DNA from: Cryomorphaceae bacterium
Lineage (GTDB): Bacteria; Bacteroidota; Bacteroidia; Flavobacteriales; Schleiferiaceae
Assembly (NCBI GenBank): GCA_949547975.1
Contig: CATITW010000353.1
Location: forward strand, 1-13,765
Length of the DNA stretch: 13,765 bases
Direction of reading: 5' to 3'
Of this stretch, positions 1-7,747 are shown in pieces. Each line of letters begins with the position of its first letter. Position 1 is the stretch's first letter. Both the position numbers and the translations under genes were made by a program. Below the pieces are notes generated by a model. It was not told the DNA's origin. It did no database searches and saw only the letters and a program-made list of their open reading frames with translations.

Positions 1-1982
1 CCAGTACCATAGAGCTGTTCAACGAGCTCGATGAGGTGGAGGTACGTAGTGAAGACCCTGGGGTTTCGCTCTCGAAAAAAGCCATCAACACCAAAGAGCT
101 CATCTCCGAAGTGGAGTTGCGTAAAGCTGCATGCTGTGACCTCAGCGAAAGTTTTGAAACCAATGCTTCGATCTCGGCGTCCTTCACGGATGCGGTTACC
201 GGTACGCGACAGATTCGCTTGTTGGGTCTAGAAGGACCGTATGCGCTCTACACACGTGGGAATCTGCGAACGATGGAAGGTACCGCCTCCGTCATGGGCC
301 TCGGCTTCATTCCCGGGGCGTGGATCCAGAGCATTCAGCTGACCAAAGGTCCCGGTAGTGTAGTGAATGGAGCAAGTGCGATCAGTGGCCAAGTGAATTA
401 TGAGCTGCGCCCTAGTTTCACCGACAAAATTGGTCACTTCAACCTATTTGCAGGTCCCGGAAGATTCGAGCAAAACCTGATCTATACTTGGAAACAGAGT
501 AAGAAATGGTCCTCGAACGTTATGGTCCATGGAAGGCAACAGCTCTTCCGCTGGGATGCCAACGGGGACAATTTTCTCGACGCACCACTGTCCAACCATT
601 TGTTTGTACAAAACGCTTGGAAATTCAACGGTAAAAATTCCGAAGGACAACTTGGGTTGAAATTCAGCTCATCAGACAACATCGGTGGCGATGTCAACTT
701 TGGACGCCCCACATTTGCGCCGATATGGAGCCATGAACTAGGTACCGACCGCTTAGAACTTTGGGCCAAACGCGGCTACTTCCTCAAAGGAGGCATCAAC
801 CGCAGTATCGGAACGCAGTTCAATGCAAATTATCAGACCATAGACAGCTACTTCGGTACGCGTCAGTTCAACACCGAAGAAACCGACTACTACGGAAACT
901 TGATTTTTCAAGACAACATCAGCGATACTCGCCATACCATCAAAGCGGGGATCGATCTCCGCGCTCAAGATGTCGACATGTTGATGTGGGAGTACAACGG
1001 TGATTACACGGCCATCACCTCCGGTGTGTACGGTGAATACAGCTTCGTAAGTAGCCCCGACGGAGAGGGACTGAGTCTAATTCTTGGCCAGCGTTTGGAC
1101 CGTCTTGACTTAACGGGTCGCGATCCGATGCTGTTTTATGTACCTCGCCTACACCTGAAATACAACCACAAGGCATGGTCACTGCGCGGTCAAGCATCGC
1201 GTTCTTATCGCTATGCCACTCTAGGTGCAGAGTACATGGGCTATATGGCAAACAACCGACACTTCACCCTTCCTACGACCAGTGCAGGAGTAAGTGCTCC
1301 GGCAGTAGAGAGTTCATGGACCTTGGGAACGAGCGTCGCCTATACAAAAGATGTATTCTTTAAGGAGCTTCAAGTACAGGGCGATGTCTTTTTGACGAAG
1401 TTCGACCGAAAAATTGGGCTAGATTTGGACCAAGCTGTGGACAGTGGAACCTTCTTCTACCGCGAGTTCTCACCGGCCGAATGGAGCAATCAACCCTTCG
1501 CTCTTTCTGCGCAGATCGGCGCCCAGTATGAGCTGCTGCACCGCACCATGTTCAAGGTTGCATACCGCTTCCAGGATGTGCGCCAGGTCGACTTGCAAGG
1601 CTCGGCACTCGAAGAGGTGATCCTCAATGTGCCACATCTGTTGTACCTCGGCGTGAGTTACAACGCAAGAAACGGCATCGGTGTTGAGCTGAACGCAAAC
1701 TACAATGCTTCCCAGCGTCTACCAAGCGTAGGATACGATGAGCGCTCCCCAGCATTCACCATGCTCAATCTACAAGTAAGCAAGCAAACCAACCGCCGAG
1801 GTCAGGTATACATAGGGCTGCAAAATCTGCTCAATGTACGCCACTTAAACCCAGTGATTGGCAACGATCTTTGGTTCAGCGACCCGATACCCGGCAGGTT
1901 TGATGCTTCTGTAGTATGGGGCCCTATCATGGGACGACAGCTGTATGCCGGCTGGCGCTATGATTTAAAAAAGAAAAAATAA
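1..1982 (+). CDS. TonB-dependent outer-membrane receptor, 5'-truncated by window edge
   Basis: The frame is open from base 3, so the GTG at 36 is internal and not the start; the signal peptide and any N-terminal carboxypeptidase-like domain lie outside the window. What remains begins just before the plug domain (LDEVEVRSED, then LRKAACCDLSESFETN around 117-167). The plug continues through QIRLLGLEG and ends with SIQLTKGPGSVVNGASAISGQVNYEL at about 333-410, the usual plug-to-barrel junction. The rest, about 520 residues, alternates aromatic and polar residues as a 22-strand beta-barrel does, with VYIGLQNLLNVRH near the end. The role is TonB-powered uptake of a ligand across the outer membrane; the ligand is unknown. 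Receptors with this AACC-LSESFE plug are a recognisable Bacteroidota family and, from memory, are sometimes encoded beside heavy-metal-associated proteins, so a metal ligand is possible but unproven. The protein ends unusually in LKKKK. A hairpin terminator follows within 31 bp. Confidence 0.93.
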   Translation, partial: STIELFNELDEVEVRSEDPGVSLSKKAINTKELISEVELRKAACCDLSESFETNASISASFTDAVTGTRQIRLLGLEGPYALYTRGNLRTMEGTASVMGLGFIPGAWIQSIQLTKGPGSVVNGASAISGQVNYELRPSFTDKIGHFNLFAGPGRFEQNLIYTWKQSKKWSSNVMVHGRQQLFRWDANGDNFLDAPLSNHLFVQNAWKFNGKNSEGQLGLKFSSSDNIGGDVNFGRPTFAPIWSHELGTDRLELWAKRGYFLKGGINRSIGTQFNANYQTIDSYFGTRQFNTEETDYYGNLIFQDNISDTRHTIKAGIDLRAQDVDMLMWEYNGDYTAITSGVYGEYSFVSSPDGEGLSLILGQRLDRLDLTGRDPMLFYVPRLHLKYNHKAWSLRGQASRSYRYATLGAEYMGYMANNRHFTLPTTSAGVSAPAVESSWTLGTSVAYTKDVFFKELQVQGDVFLTKFDRKIGLDLDQAVDSGTFFYREFSPAEWSNQPFALSAQIGAQYELLHRTMFKVAYRFQDVRQVDLQGSALEEVILNVPHLLYLGVSYNARNGIGVELNANYNASQRLPSVGYDERSPAFTMLNLQVSKQTNRRGQVYIGLQNLLNVRHLNPVIGNDLWFSDPIPGRFDASVVWGPIMGRQLYAGWRYDLKKKK

Positions 1983-2012
1983 GGCGCTGCCCATATTTAA
2001 GCGACCATTAAA

Positions 2013-2044
2013 AAAGCCGCTCCTTGATAGCAAGGAGCGGCTTT
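2013..2044. terminator. Bidirectional intrinsic terminator between convergent TonB receptor and ppc
   Basis: A perfect 14-bp inverted repeat (AAAGCCGCTCCTTG and CAAGGAGCGGCTTT) encloses the 4-nt loop ATAG. On the plus strand the 3' arm runs into TTTGTTGTT. On the minus strand the complementary arm runs into TTTTTAAT. Either direction therefore gives a GC-rich stem followed by a T-rich tract. It lies 30 bp past the receptor stop and 30 bp past the ppc stop and can end both transcripts. Confidence 0.9.
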
Positions 2045-2074
2045 GTTGTTCTAAGATAACAATGCGCCTAAAGC

Positions 2075-4615
2075 TTAAGCGCTATTTCGTGAGGCGTTTA
2101 TATTGCCATAGAGCGATCGTACCACGAGCTTTTCTAAAATCGCTCGTTCCTTCTCACTTACCTCATCATTTCTAAGACGGATTAAGGCATATTGCTGGAT
2201 CACAAGCAACGGCAACACGATGTTTTCACGCAAACCGATCGACGCTTTGATGCCTGGATTATTGCTGAGCAGTTCAGGCTGACCGGAGATTTTCAGCACC
2301 CAATGCTCTGTGCGCTCAAATTCTGCGTTGAGTTCCTTCCAAAACTCGCCGAATTTTGGATCATCCGCCATATAGGCAGTGAGCGGGAAGAAAGTCTTAC
2401 ACATGCTTTGCATCGAATTTTCGATGAGCGTTCTGAAAAACTTGGACTTTTTAAACAGCGATTGAACCTCGTGCAGCTTGCCCGATTCTGACAATTCCTC
2501 CAAAGCTCGACCGAGTCCGTAAAACCCAGGGATGTTCATTTTCAATTGTGACCACGCACCCACAAAAGGAATCGCACGTAGATCGTCCAATTCTAATTTC
2601 TTCGCCTTCCCTCTTTTCGACGGGCGGGAGCCGATGTTCGCCATACCGTAAAACTTCAGCGGGCTCATCTCCTCCAAAAATTCGGTGAAGAGTGGATTTT
2701 CTTTGATGTTGGTGTAGTGCTTCAAACTGATCTCACTGAGCTGCTCAAGCACATGGCGCTCCTGCGGTTGCAAGACCTTAGAGTCGTCCACTAAAAGGAT
2801 GTTCTCCAGCCCCGCTGTGATGAGCTGCTCCATGTTGAACTGGGCACTTTGCGAGGTTCCGAAATTGGACGAAATGGTTTGCCCTTGAACGGTCAGCTGG
2901 ATTTGCGAAGAGGCAATGTTTTGCCCTAAGGATGCATAGAAGTTGTGCGTGTTACCCCCTCCACGAGCCGGTGGGCCTCCTCTACCGTCAAAGAACAAGA
3001 CATCGATGTCGTTTTGCTTGGAGATGCGCGTCAGGTTTTCTTTGGCGCGGTAAATACTCCAATTCGCGGACATATATCCCCCATCCTTGGTTCCGTCACT
3101 GAAACCGAGCATGATGGTCTGTTTGTTATTGCGTTGGGTGAGGTGGTTGCGGTAATTGGCTTCCGAATACAACGTGTTCATCGAAGCGCCAGCACCTAAT
3201 AAATCGTCGATGGTCTCAAAAAGTGGGACGATATCTACGGTGATTTTTTCATCCCCGAATGCCGTCCAACGTGCCAAGGCAAAGACGCGCGCAACATCCA
3301 TCGCACCGCGACAGTTCGAGATGATGTACCGGTGCGCTCCGCGCGGTCCGTTTTGCTTTTGGATCGAACGAATCACGCCAAAACTCTGCAAGGTGTCGTC
3401 GATACGATCGTCACCCGAAAGCGTTCCCTTCCAAGAGGCCTGCATGGAAAAGAGTTCCTCGGGAGTTGCGGGCTCTTCCAAACCAAGCTGCTCGAGCAAG
3501 GTATCGAAGGCACGCTTGATCTCGCGACTGTCCTGACGAATGTCTAAACTGGCAAAATGAGAACCGAACAGCGCAACACGATCGAGCAGCTCTTCAACAA
3601 GCTCGATGAAGATGCCGTCGTGGTGTTCTTTCAAATCTCTGCGTACGCTGCGCAACGACTCCCGAAACGAGATGAAATCCCATTCTTCTTGGTGTCGAAT
3701 ACAGCGCAATACCGTTTGTTCGATGTTCATCAGGTCTTCGTACACTCCGGAGAACGAGATGCGTCTGCGGAGCTTGCGAAGGTCTTGGTAGTAGCATTGC
3801 AGCAGCACATCGCGCAGTCGTCCAGCTACCTGTCGAGTCGTTTCAATACTCACGTACGGGTTACCGTCACGGTCACCGCCCGGCCAAAACCCTAAGTTGA
3901 TCAGGTTCAACGTTCCGTCCCAATCCGGAAGACTGCGTCGCATTTCTGCGGTGATATCTCCAGCACTTTGGTAAAATACGTTCTGTAAATACCAGATCAG
4001 GTTGACCGCTTCATCGTACGGAGTGGGTTTCTTCTTTTGAAAAAACGGGGTCTTCCCAAGCTGCTTCAAATACATGCGGATCGACGAAAGGTCATTCTTT
4101 TTGATGGCTTCCGTAAGATCGGTGATGATGGCAAGTACACGTCCTGGGTAAAACTGGGTGGGGTGCGCAGTCAGCACGGGGCGAATGGAAAATTCTTGAA
4201 GTCTATTTTTCAATTCTTCGAGATTCCCGGCACGTTCCATACGCATCATGAACTCACTCAGCGAGCCTTTGCCCGAGAGGTTGTTAAGATCCCCATAGGC
4301 CGCGTCTTCTAACGCATCAACAAGCACCACTTGACGTTCGATGTATTGAAGTACTTTGAATAGAAAGTCCAATTGTTCTTTGGGCTGCTCGCCGTCCTTG
4401 TACTCTTCAAAAAACTGATCGATGATTTCCTTGGGGCTGTGCCCTTCGGCAAGTCGAGCCAAGCAGTATTCACTTAAAATGGGAATAAAGATCCCCGTGT
4501 TTTTGATGCCATCAAGCGGCAGGGTGAGGAACAAGCTGTTGTACAGCTGGAATTTCAGACCGACGTGCGTCTCATAATTGGCAGCGCTAAGGGCTAAATT
4601 TTCGTTGAAATCCAT
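2075..4615 (-). CDS. ppc: Phosphoenolpyruvate carboxylase
   Basis: This cytoplasmic anaplerotic enzyme converts PEP and bicarbonate to oxaloacetate and phosphate. From the chosen start it has 846 residues, near the usual 850-900. Family motifs occur in order: the catalytic-histidine segment LTAHPTQ (His151), PGGDRDGNPYV (246-255), LDIRQDS (Arg360), LGFSDGTKDGG with Lys510, the glycine-rich loop GRGGPPARGG with Arg545 and Arg551, and RAIPFVGAWSQ (680-690). The C-terminus, ASRNSA, matches the conserved terminal RNTG tail that carries the allosteric asparagine in the E. coli enzyme. One oddity is that the residue before the GRGG loop is Asp543, where E. coli has His579. The ATG at 4615 is chosen because homology begins at once (NLALSAANYETHVGLKFQLY) and it sits 4 nt after the upstream reductase stop. 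The in-frame start at 4678 would add 21 residues overlapping that gene, without family resemblance. No clear Shine-Dalgarno precedes it, so translation is probably coupled to the reductase. Confidence 0.97.
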   Translation of the reverse strand: MDFNENLALSAANYETHVGLKFQLYNSLFLTLPLDGIKNTGIFIPILSEYCLARLAEGHSPKEIIDQFFEEYKDGEQPKEQLDFLFKVLQYIERQVVLVDALEDAAYGDLNNLSGKGSLSEFMMRMERAGNLEELKNRLQEFSIRPVLTAHPTQFYPGRVLAIITDLTEAIKKNDLSSIRMYLKQLGKTPFFQKKKPTPYDEAVNLIWYLQNVFYQSAGDITAEMRRSLPDWDGTLNLINLGFWPGGDRDGNPYVSIETTRQVAGRLRDVLLQCYYQDLRKLRRRISFSGVYEDLMNIEQTVLRCIRHQEEWDFISFRESLRSVRRDLKEHHDGIFIELVEELLDRVALFGSHFASLDIRQDSREIKRAFDTLLEQLGLEEPATPEELFSMQASWKGTLSGDDRIDDTLQSFGVIRSIQKQNGPRGAHRYIISNCRGAMDVARVFALARWTAFGDEKITVDIVPLFETIDDLLGAGASMNTLYSEANYRNHLTQRNNKQTIMLGFSDGTKDGGYMSANWSIYRAKENLTRISKQNDIDVLFFDGRGGPPARGGGNTHNFYASLGQNIASSQIQLTVQGQTISSNFGTSQSAQFNMEQLITAGLENILLVDDSKVLQPQERHVLEQLSEISLKHYTNIKENPLFTEFLEEMSPLKFYGMANIGSRPSKRGKAKKLELDDLRAIPFVGAWSQLKMNIPGFYGLGRALEELSESGKLHEVQSLFKKSKFFRTLIENSMQSMCKTFFPLTAYMADDPKFGEFWKELNAEFERTEHWVLKISGQPELLSNNPGIKASIGLRENIVLPLLVIQQYALIRLRNDEVSEKERAILEKLVVRSLYGNINASRNSA

Positions 4616-4619
4616 GGAA

Positions 4620-5483
4620 TTAAGGGAGTCGTTTTCCAGTCGCCGCTTGGTACAATTCGTACCACTGCTGACGATCAAAAGTTAAATTCAGGGCGGCTTT
4701 TGCCTCTTTTAATCGGTCAATTTTGCTCGTGCCCAGCACCGGTAAAATGCCAGAAGGATGCTGCATGATCCAGGCGAGTGCCACCGCTTGAGGAGTCACC
4801 TCCCACTGCGCAGCGTGCTTCTCGAGCAACGTCATCACCGCAGCGGGGAGTTCGCCGCCACCGAGCGGAGACCAGGACATCGGAACGATATTTTCCGCAG
4901 TACACTGGTCCAAACGGCCGTCATCAAAGGCACTTACATCCTTTAACGAAACCTCCAACTGATGCACGCCTATCGGTGCCGCGGTTTGCAACAACCGAAC
5001 CTGCGATGGTGTAAAATTACTCACCCCAAAGCTGCGGACCTTGCCACTGCGGTAGAGCAGTTCAAAGGCTTCAGCAACTTCGTCCGGGTCCATCAGAACG
5101 TCCGGACGGTGTAGCAACAGCACGTCGATGTAGTCCGTTTGGAGCTGGCGAAGACTGTCCTCTGTACTTTGCAAAATGTGGGCTTTAGTAAAATCGTACG
5201 CCTTGACATAATGCGAGGGTTTCTGCTCGCACACCTGAATAATGCCACACTTGGTGACCAATTCCATCTGCTCGCGCCACTCCGGGTGCAACTTCAAGGC
5301 TGCCCCAAATTCCGCCTCCGTCGTATGACCGCCATAGATATCGGCATGATCAAAGGTCGTGAGACCTTCCTCGAGGGCCGCTTCGATGATAGCTTCGTAT
5401 TGCGCCGTGGTGAAATTGGCGCCCCAAACGCCCCAGCGCATGGTACCTACCACCAAATCACTCATCCAAGGAGTACTGTACAT
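4620..5483 (-). CDS. Aldo/keto reductase, YdhF-like
   Basis: This predicted cytoplasmic NADPH-dependent oxidoreductase has a TIM barrel of 287 residues, full length for the family. The catalytic tetrad is visible: Asp45 and Tyr50 in FDHADIYGG, Lys78 in VTKCGI, and His125 in LLLHRPD. Other family segments are GKVRSFGVSNFTPSQ (147-161), PMSWSPLGGGEL (201-212) and the cofactor segment VLGTSKIDRLKEA near the end. HADIYGG, ALKLHPEWRE and HRPDVLMDPDEVAEAF closely resemble E. coli YdhF as I remember it. The physiological substrate cannot be read from sequence. A second ATG seven codons in (MSDLVVGTMRWG) could be the real start. The gene lies 40 bp after the secreted-protein gene and 4 nt before ppc, on the same strand, which suggests co-transcription at least with ppc. 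I see no confident promoter in the 40-bp gap. Confidence 0.92.
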   Translation of the reverse strand: MYSTPWMSDLVVGTMRWGVWGANFTTAQYEAIIEAALEEGLTTFDHADIYGGHTTEAEFGAALKLHPEWREQMELVTKCGIIQVCEQKPSHYVKAYDFTKAHILQSTEDSLRQLQTDYIDVLLLHRPDVLMDPDEVAEAFELLYRSGKVRSFGVSNFTPSQVRLLQTAAPIGVHQLEVSLKDVSAFDDGRLDQCTAENIVPMSWSPLGGGELPAAVMTLLEKHAAQWEVTPQAVALAWIMQHPSGILPVLGTSKIDRLKEAKAALNLTFDRQQWYELYQAATGKRLP

Positions 5484-5523
5484 AGTCTTCGATTATTTAC
5501 GATGCAACATAAGGATTTCTACG

Positions 5524-7650
5524 CTATTTGACCCGCACAACCTTCTTCCAAACGCCATCGATGAATTGGAGTTCAAATTCGGCCCCTGCACCTCCTGGAC
5601 GCCCAAGCACATCCCAAGCCTGCTCGCTCCGAGCTTCATCGTGAATCGTTGGCATTTCAGGCAATCCTAGCACATCTGTGGCCAATTCTTCCCCCATCCC
5701 CACATCCGGATGGTCCGCGCCTAGCCAAAGGACCTTATGCGGTCCCTTGCCCCGAAGCTGAACGGCCGAAGTCCCGGGGTAAATATTCGGCGGCAGATAA
5801 AAATATCCCGGCGCGCCTTTCGCCGTAAGGGTTCCCTCTCCTACGATCATGAGCGGATAATAGCTGCTCTTGGGAAAATTTGCGACCGTTACCGAAGTTT
5901 TGGATTTGCGCAACACGAGCTGCGTTTGCAAAGGGCCGCCCAAATACAATTGGTCACAGCAAGGCATGAAACTTTGAGAAAACACCGGGTCGATCAACAA
6001 ACGTGCATGAAAATTGGCCGCTGAAACCGACCTTGAGGACTTTGGTTGGAATACGAAATCTACGGTATCTGTGCCGCTCGAAGCCTTGCGAAGCTGCGCC
6101 CTTAAATAGGCGCTGTTCTTGTTGGATGCCGATCCGCCCTGAAGATCCCATCGCACAACGCCTGGATCCGCTGCATTCGAGAGTCGTACCCAAAATGCCT
6201 CATCCGCTCCGATCAAGGGCCCTGCTCCGACGCCCCCCGTGTTGGGATTAAAACTTACGTAGCCACCATCGCGCCACACATACACGGTGGCATCCGTAGA
6301 ATCTGGAAAATGATCCGAGCCCACAAGCTCGCTCCAGTGCATCGGTGCGCCCGTGGGATTCGCGACAAGATTCCACCCGCCAAACGGCGTCTCCCCGTCC
6401 AGACAAGTGTCCGCCCAAACAAGCGCTGCTTGCGCCGAGGCTCCGGAAATATGCGTTCCCTTTAACGTTAGCGGCACATCACTAGGCCCTACATACACGA
6501 CACGCGCCATGGTTCGGCCGCTGTCGGGAAAGACCGAAGCCTGAGCCGCCGAGACCCAAGTCCCTTGCCCAGCGTCGTAGATCCAAGCGTACGCCAAAGT
6601 GTCTACGCTTGGAAAGTACGCGGGCTGGCCGATAAAGTGATAGCCGGAATCGTATAAGGTGCGCGAACATTCTTGTTGGCCTAGGAATTGGTCTCCGTGT
6701 AAAGACCCGCCCAAATCTGTTGCCAAAAGAAGGTCCGCTGAAAGCCATCCGCTGCGAAGGAACACAGGGCCGGTAACCACGGTTTTACTAGAAATAAATA
6801 CGGTATCGTTCGCAGGAACATCGATGTAAAGCGTCGCCACGGAATCTTCGAGCGCGAGGTACTGGCCGCCGCTCGTGATGCGGTAGGCAGTCTCTTTGTC
6901 CAAGACAGGCGTTTCAGGCGAGAGTTTGGCAGAGAGCGTGAAATTGTCCACATTATACACCTCAGACCCGTTGGTACTATTGGTCAATTCCACCAGAATA
7001 TACAACGCCTCACTTTCCGGAATTTCATCGATGGTCAATGCCGAAATACCTGCAATGGTATCGTGAGTCACCGGATTCACGTGACCGTATTCTGTCGAGC
7101 TGCGCGAGGAGTACCTGAAATTTTTTCGGTAAGAAATGCCTTCACCGTGTTGCCAGCCGGCTGCACTCGTTCCACTTTTTGAGCCTTTGATTTTGATTTG
7201 GTTGTAATACGTCAGTCCGCCGTCCAAACTCATGTTCACGGCGATAAAATCGCCGTTTTCAAAGACGCCCGAAGGAGCCGCCAGATGAAAGGAGAAGGCG
7301 ATAGAATCCATCCCACGAGTGTCAAAAGGTCCGAATCGAAGCTTCGCACGGGGATCTGTGGAATAGGCGGAAAAGGAAAATCCACTGCTTGCAGAAAATC
7401 CACTCCCTGCTAAGGGACCGTCATTACCTCCACTGGTATCTGAGATTTCGCAAAATTCACCGTGAGGCCCCGATAAAGAGTCGCGGTCAAAGGACCATTG
7501 AAAGAGTCTTGTGGATAACTCAAAGTTTTCCACTGAATTAAATGCAACGTGCTTATTTTGAGCGCTTAATTGGTTGTAAATAGAAAAAAGAAAAGCACAA
7601 AAAAGTACTAGGCGCCACCCTTGTGGCACCGGATAAGGGGTAAGTTTCAT
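5524..7650 (-). CDS. Secreted protein of unknown function, probable T9SS cargo
   Basis: The protein has 708 residues and no recognised enzymatic motif. A signal peptide is evident: hydrophobic segment at residues 13-29 (WRLVLFCAFLFSIYNQLSA), probable cleavage before Gln31. Residues about 45-240 look like a beta-sandwich (GNDGPLAGSGFSASSG, then KLRFGPFDTRGMDSIAFSFHL, ending YNVDNFTLS), a pattern common in Bacteroidota surface proteins. Residues about 335-490 contain a second recurring pattern: YHFIGQPA, then GGWNLVANPTGAPMHW (424-439), VYVWRDGGYVSFNPNTGG and an AFWVRL strand. This resembles the 'GWNLIGNPYPS..DW' region found ahead of T9SS sorting domains. The C-terminus (AWDVLGRPGGAGAEFELQFIDG, then KKVVRVK) resembles the last strands of a type A sorting domain, though shortened. 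Export across the outer membrane is inferred. The gene is the first of its cluster, divergent from typA; the start ATG directly precedes the signal peptide. There is a Cys-Cys pair at 564-565. Confidence 0.85.
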   Translation of the reverse strand: MKLTPYPVPQGWRLVLFCAFLFSIYNQLSAQNKHVAFNSVENFELSTRLFQWSFDRDSLSGPHGEFCEISDTSGGNDGPLAGSGFSASSGFSFSAYSTDPRAKLRFGPFDTRGMDSIAFSFHLAAPSGVFENGDFIAVNMSLDGGLTYYNQIKIKGSKSGTSAAGWQHGEGISYRKNFRYSSRSSTEYGHVNPVTHDTIAGISALTIDEIPESEALYILVELTNSTNGSEVYNVDNFTLSAKLSPETPVLDKETAYRITSGGQYLALEDSVATLYIDVPANDTVFISSKTVVTGPVFLRSGWLSADLLLATDLGGSLHGDQFLGQQECSRTLYDSGYHFIGQPAYFPSVDTLAYAWIYDAGQGTWVSAAQASVFPDSGRTMARVVYVGPSDVPLTLKGTHISGASAQAALVWADTCLDGETPFGGWNLVANPTGAPMHWSELVGSDHFPDSTDATVYVWRDGGYVSFNPNTGGVGAGPLIGADEAFWVRLSNAADPGVVRWDLQGGSASNKNSAYLRAQLRKASSGTDTVDFVFQPKSSRSVSAANFHARLLIDPVFSQSFMPCCDQLYLGGPLQTQLVLRKSKTSVTVANFPKSSYYPLMIVGEGTLTAKGAPGYFYLPPNIYPGTSAVQLRGKGPHKVLWLGADHPDVGMGEELATDVLGLPEMPTIHDEARSEQAWDVLGRPGGAGAEFELQFIDGVWKKVVRVK

Positions 7651-7747
7651 GGTAAAGGGGTTTAGGTTATATAAAACTGCTTACTAATAAGTTAGCCTAC
7701 CGGCAGAAAAGAGCCTACTTTTGCCGCAAATTAATTTAGACGCCAAT
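7651..7747. promoter_or_regulatory. Divergent intergenic region between secreted-protein gene and typA
   Basis: These 97 AT-rich bases separate two genes transcribed away from each other, so they must hold promoters for both. The typA-side promoter is clear and listed separately. On the minus strand I find no exact TAnnTTTG; the nearest, TAACTTAT, has two mismatches, so the promoter of the secreted-protein gene is not located. No Shine-Dalgarno is evident before either start. Confidence 0.6.
7692..7723 (+). promoter_or_regulatory. Bacteroidota-type promoter for typA
   Basis: TACTTTTG at 7716-7723 is an exact match to the Bacteroidota -7 consensus TAnnTTTG recognised by the primary sigma factor of this phylum. 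TTAG at 7692-7695, 20 bases upstream, fits the -33 TTTG box with one mismatch. Transcription should begin near 7729-7731, leaving a leader of under 20 nt before the ATG at 7748. This also rules out the TTG at 7721 as a start codon, because it lies inside the promoter. Confidence 0.7.

Noticed and set aside
13..36. A 24-base segment at 13-36 nearly repeats at 3588-3611 (21 of 24 bases identical).
   Set aside because: One copy codes for ELFNELDE in the receptor and the other is antisense to ppc. Both use common GAG, CTC and GAT-type triplets, and there is no third copy or flanking structure, so I treat it as chance similarity between coding sequences.
3156..3895. Open frames of 112-126 codons antisense to ppc.
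   Set aside because: They have no recognisable motifs or promoter and overlap essential conserved parts of PEP carboxylase; they are shadows of its coding frame.
4616..4678. An in-frame upstream start that would lengthen PEP carboxylase by 21 residues.
   Set aside because: It overlaps the end of the aldo/keto reductase gene, and the extra residues (SSGTNCTKRRLENDS) lack family resemblance. The ATG at 4615 lies just after the reductase stop.
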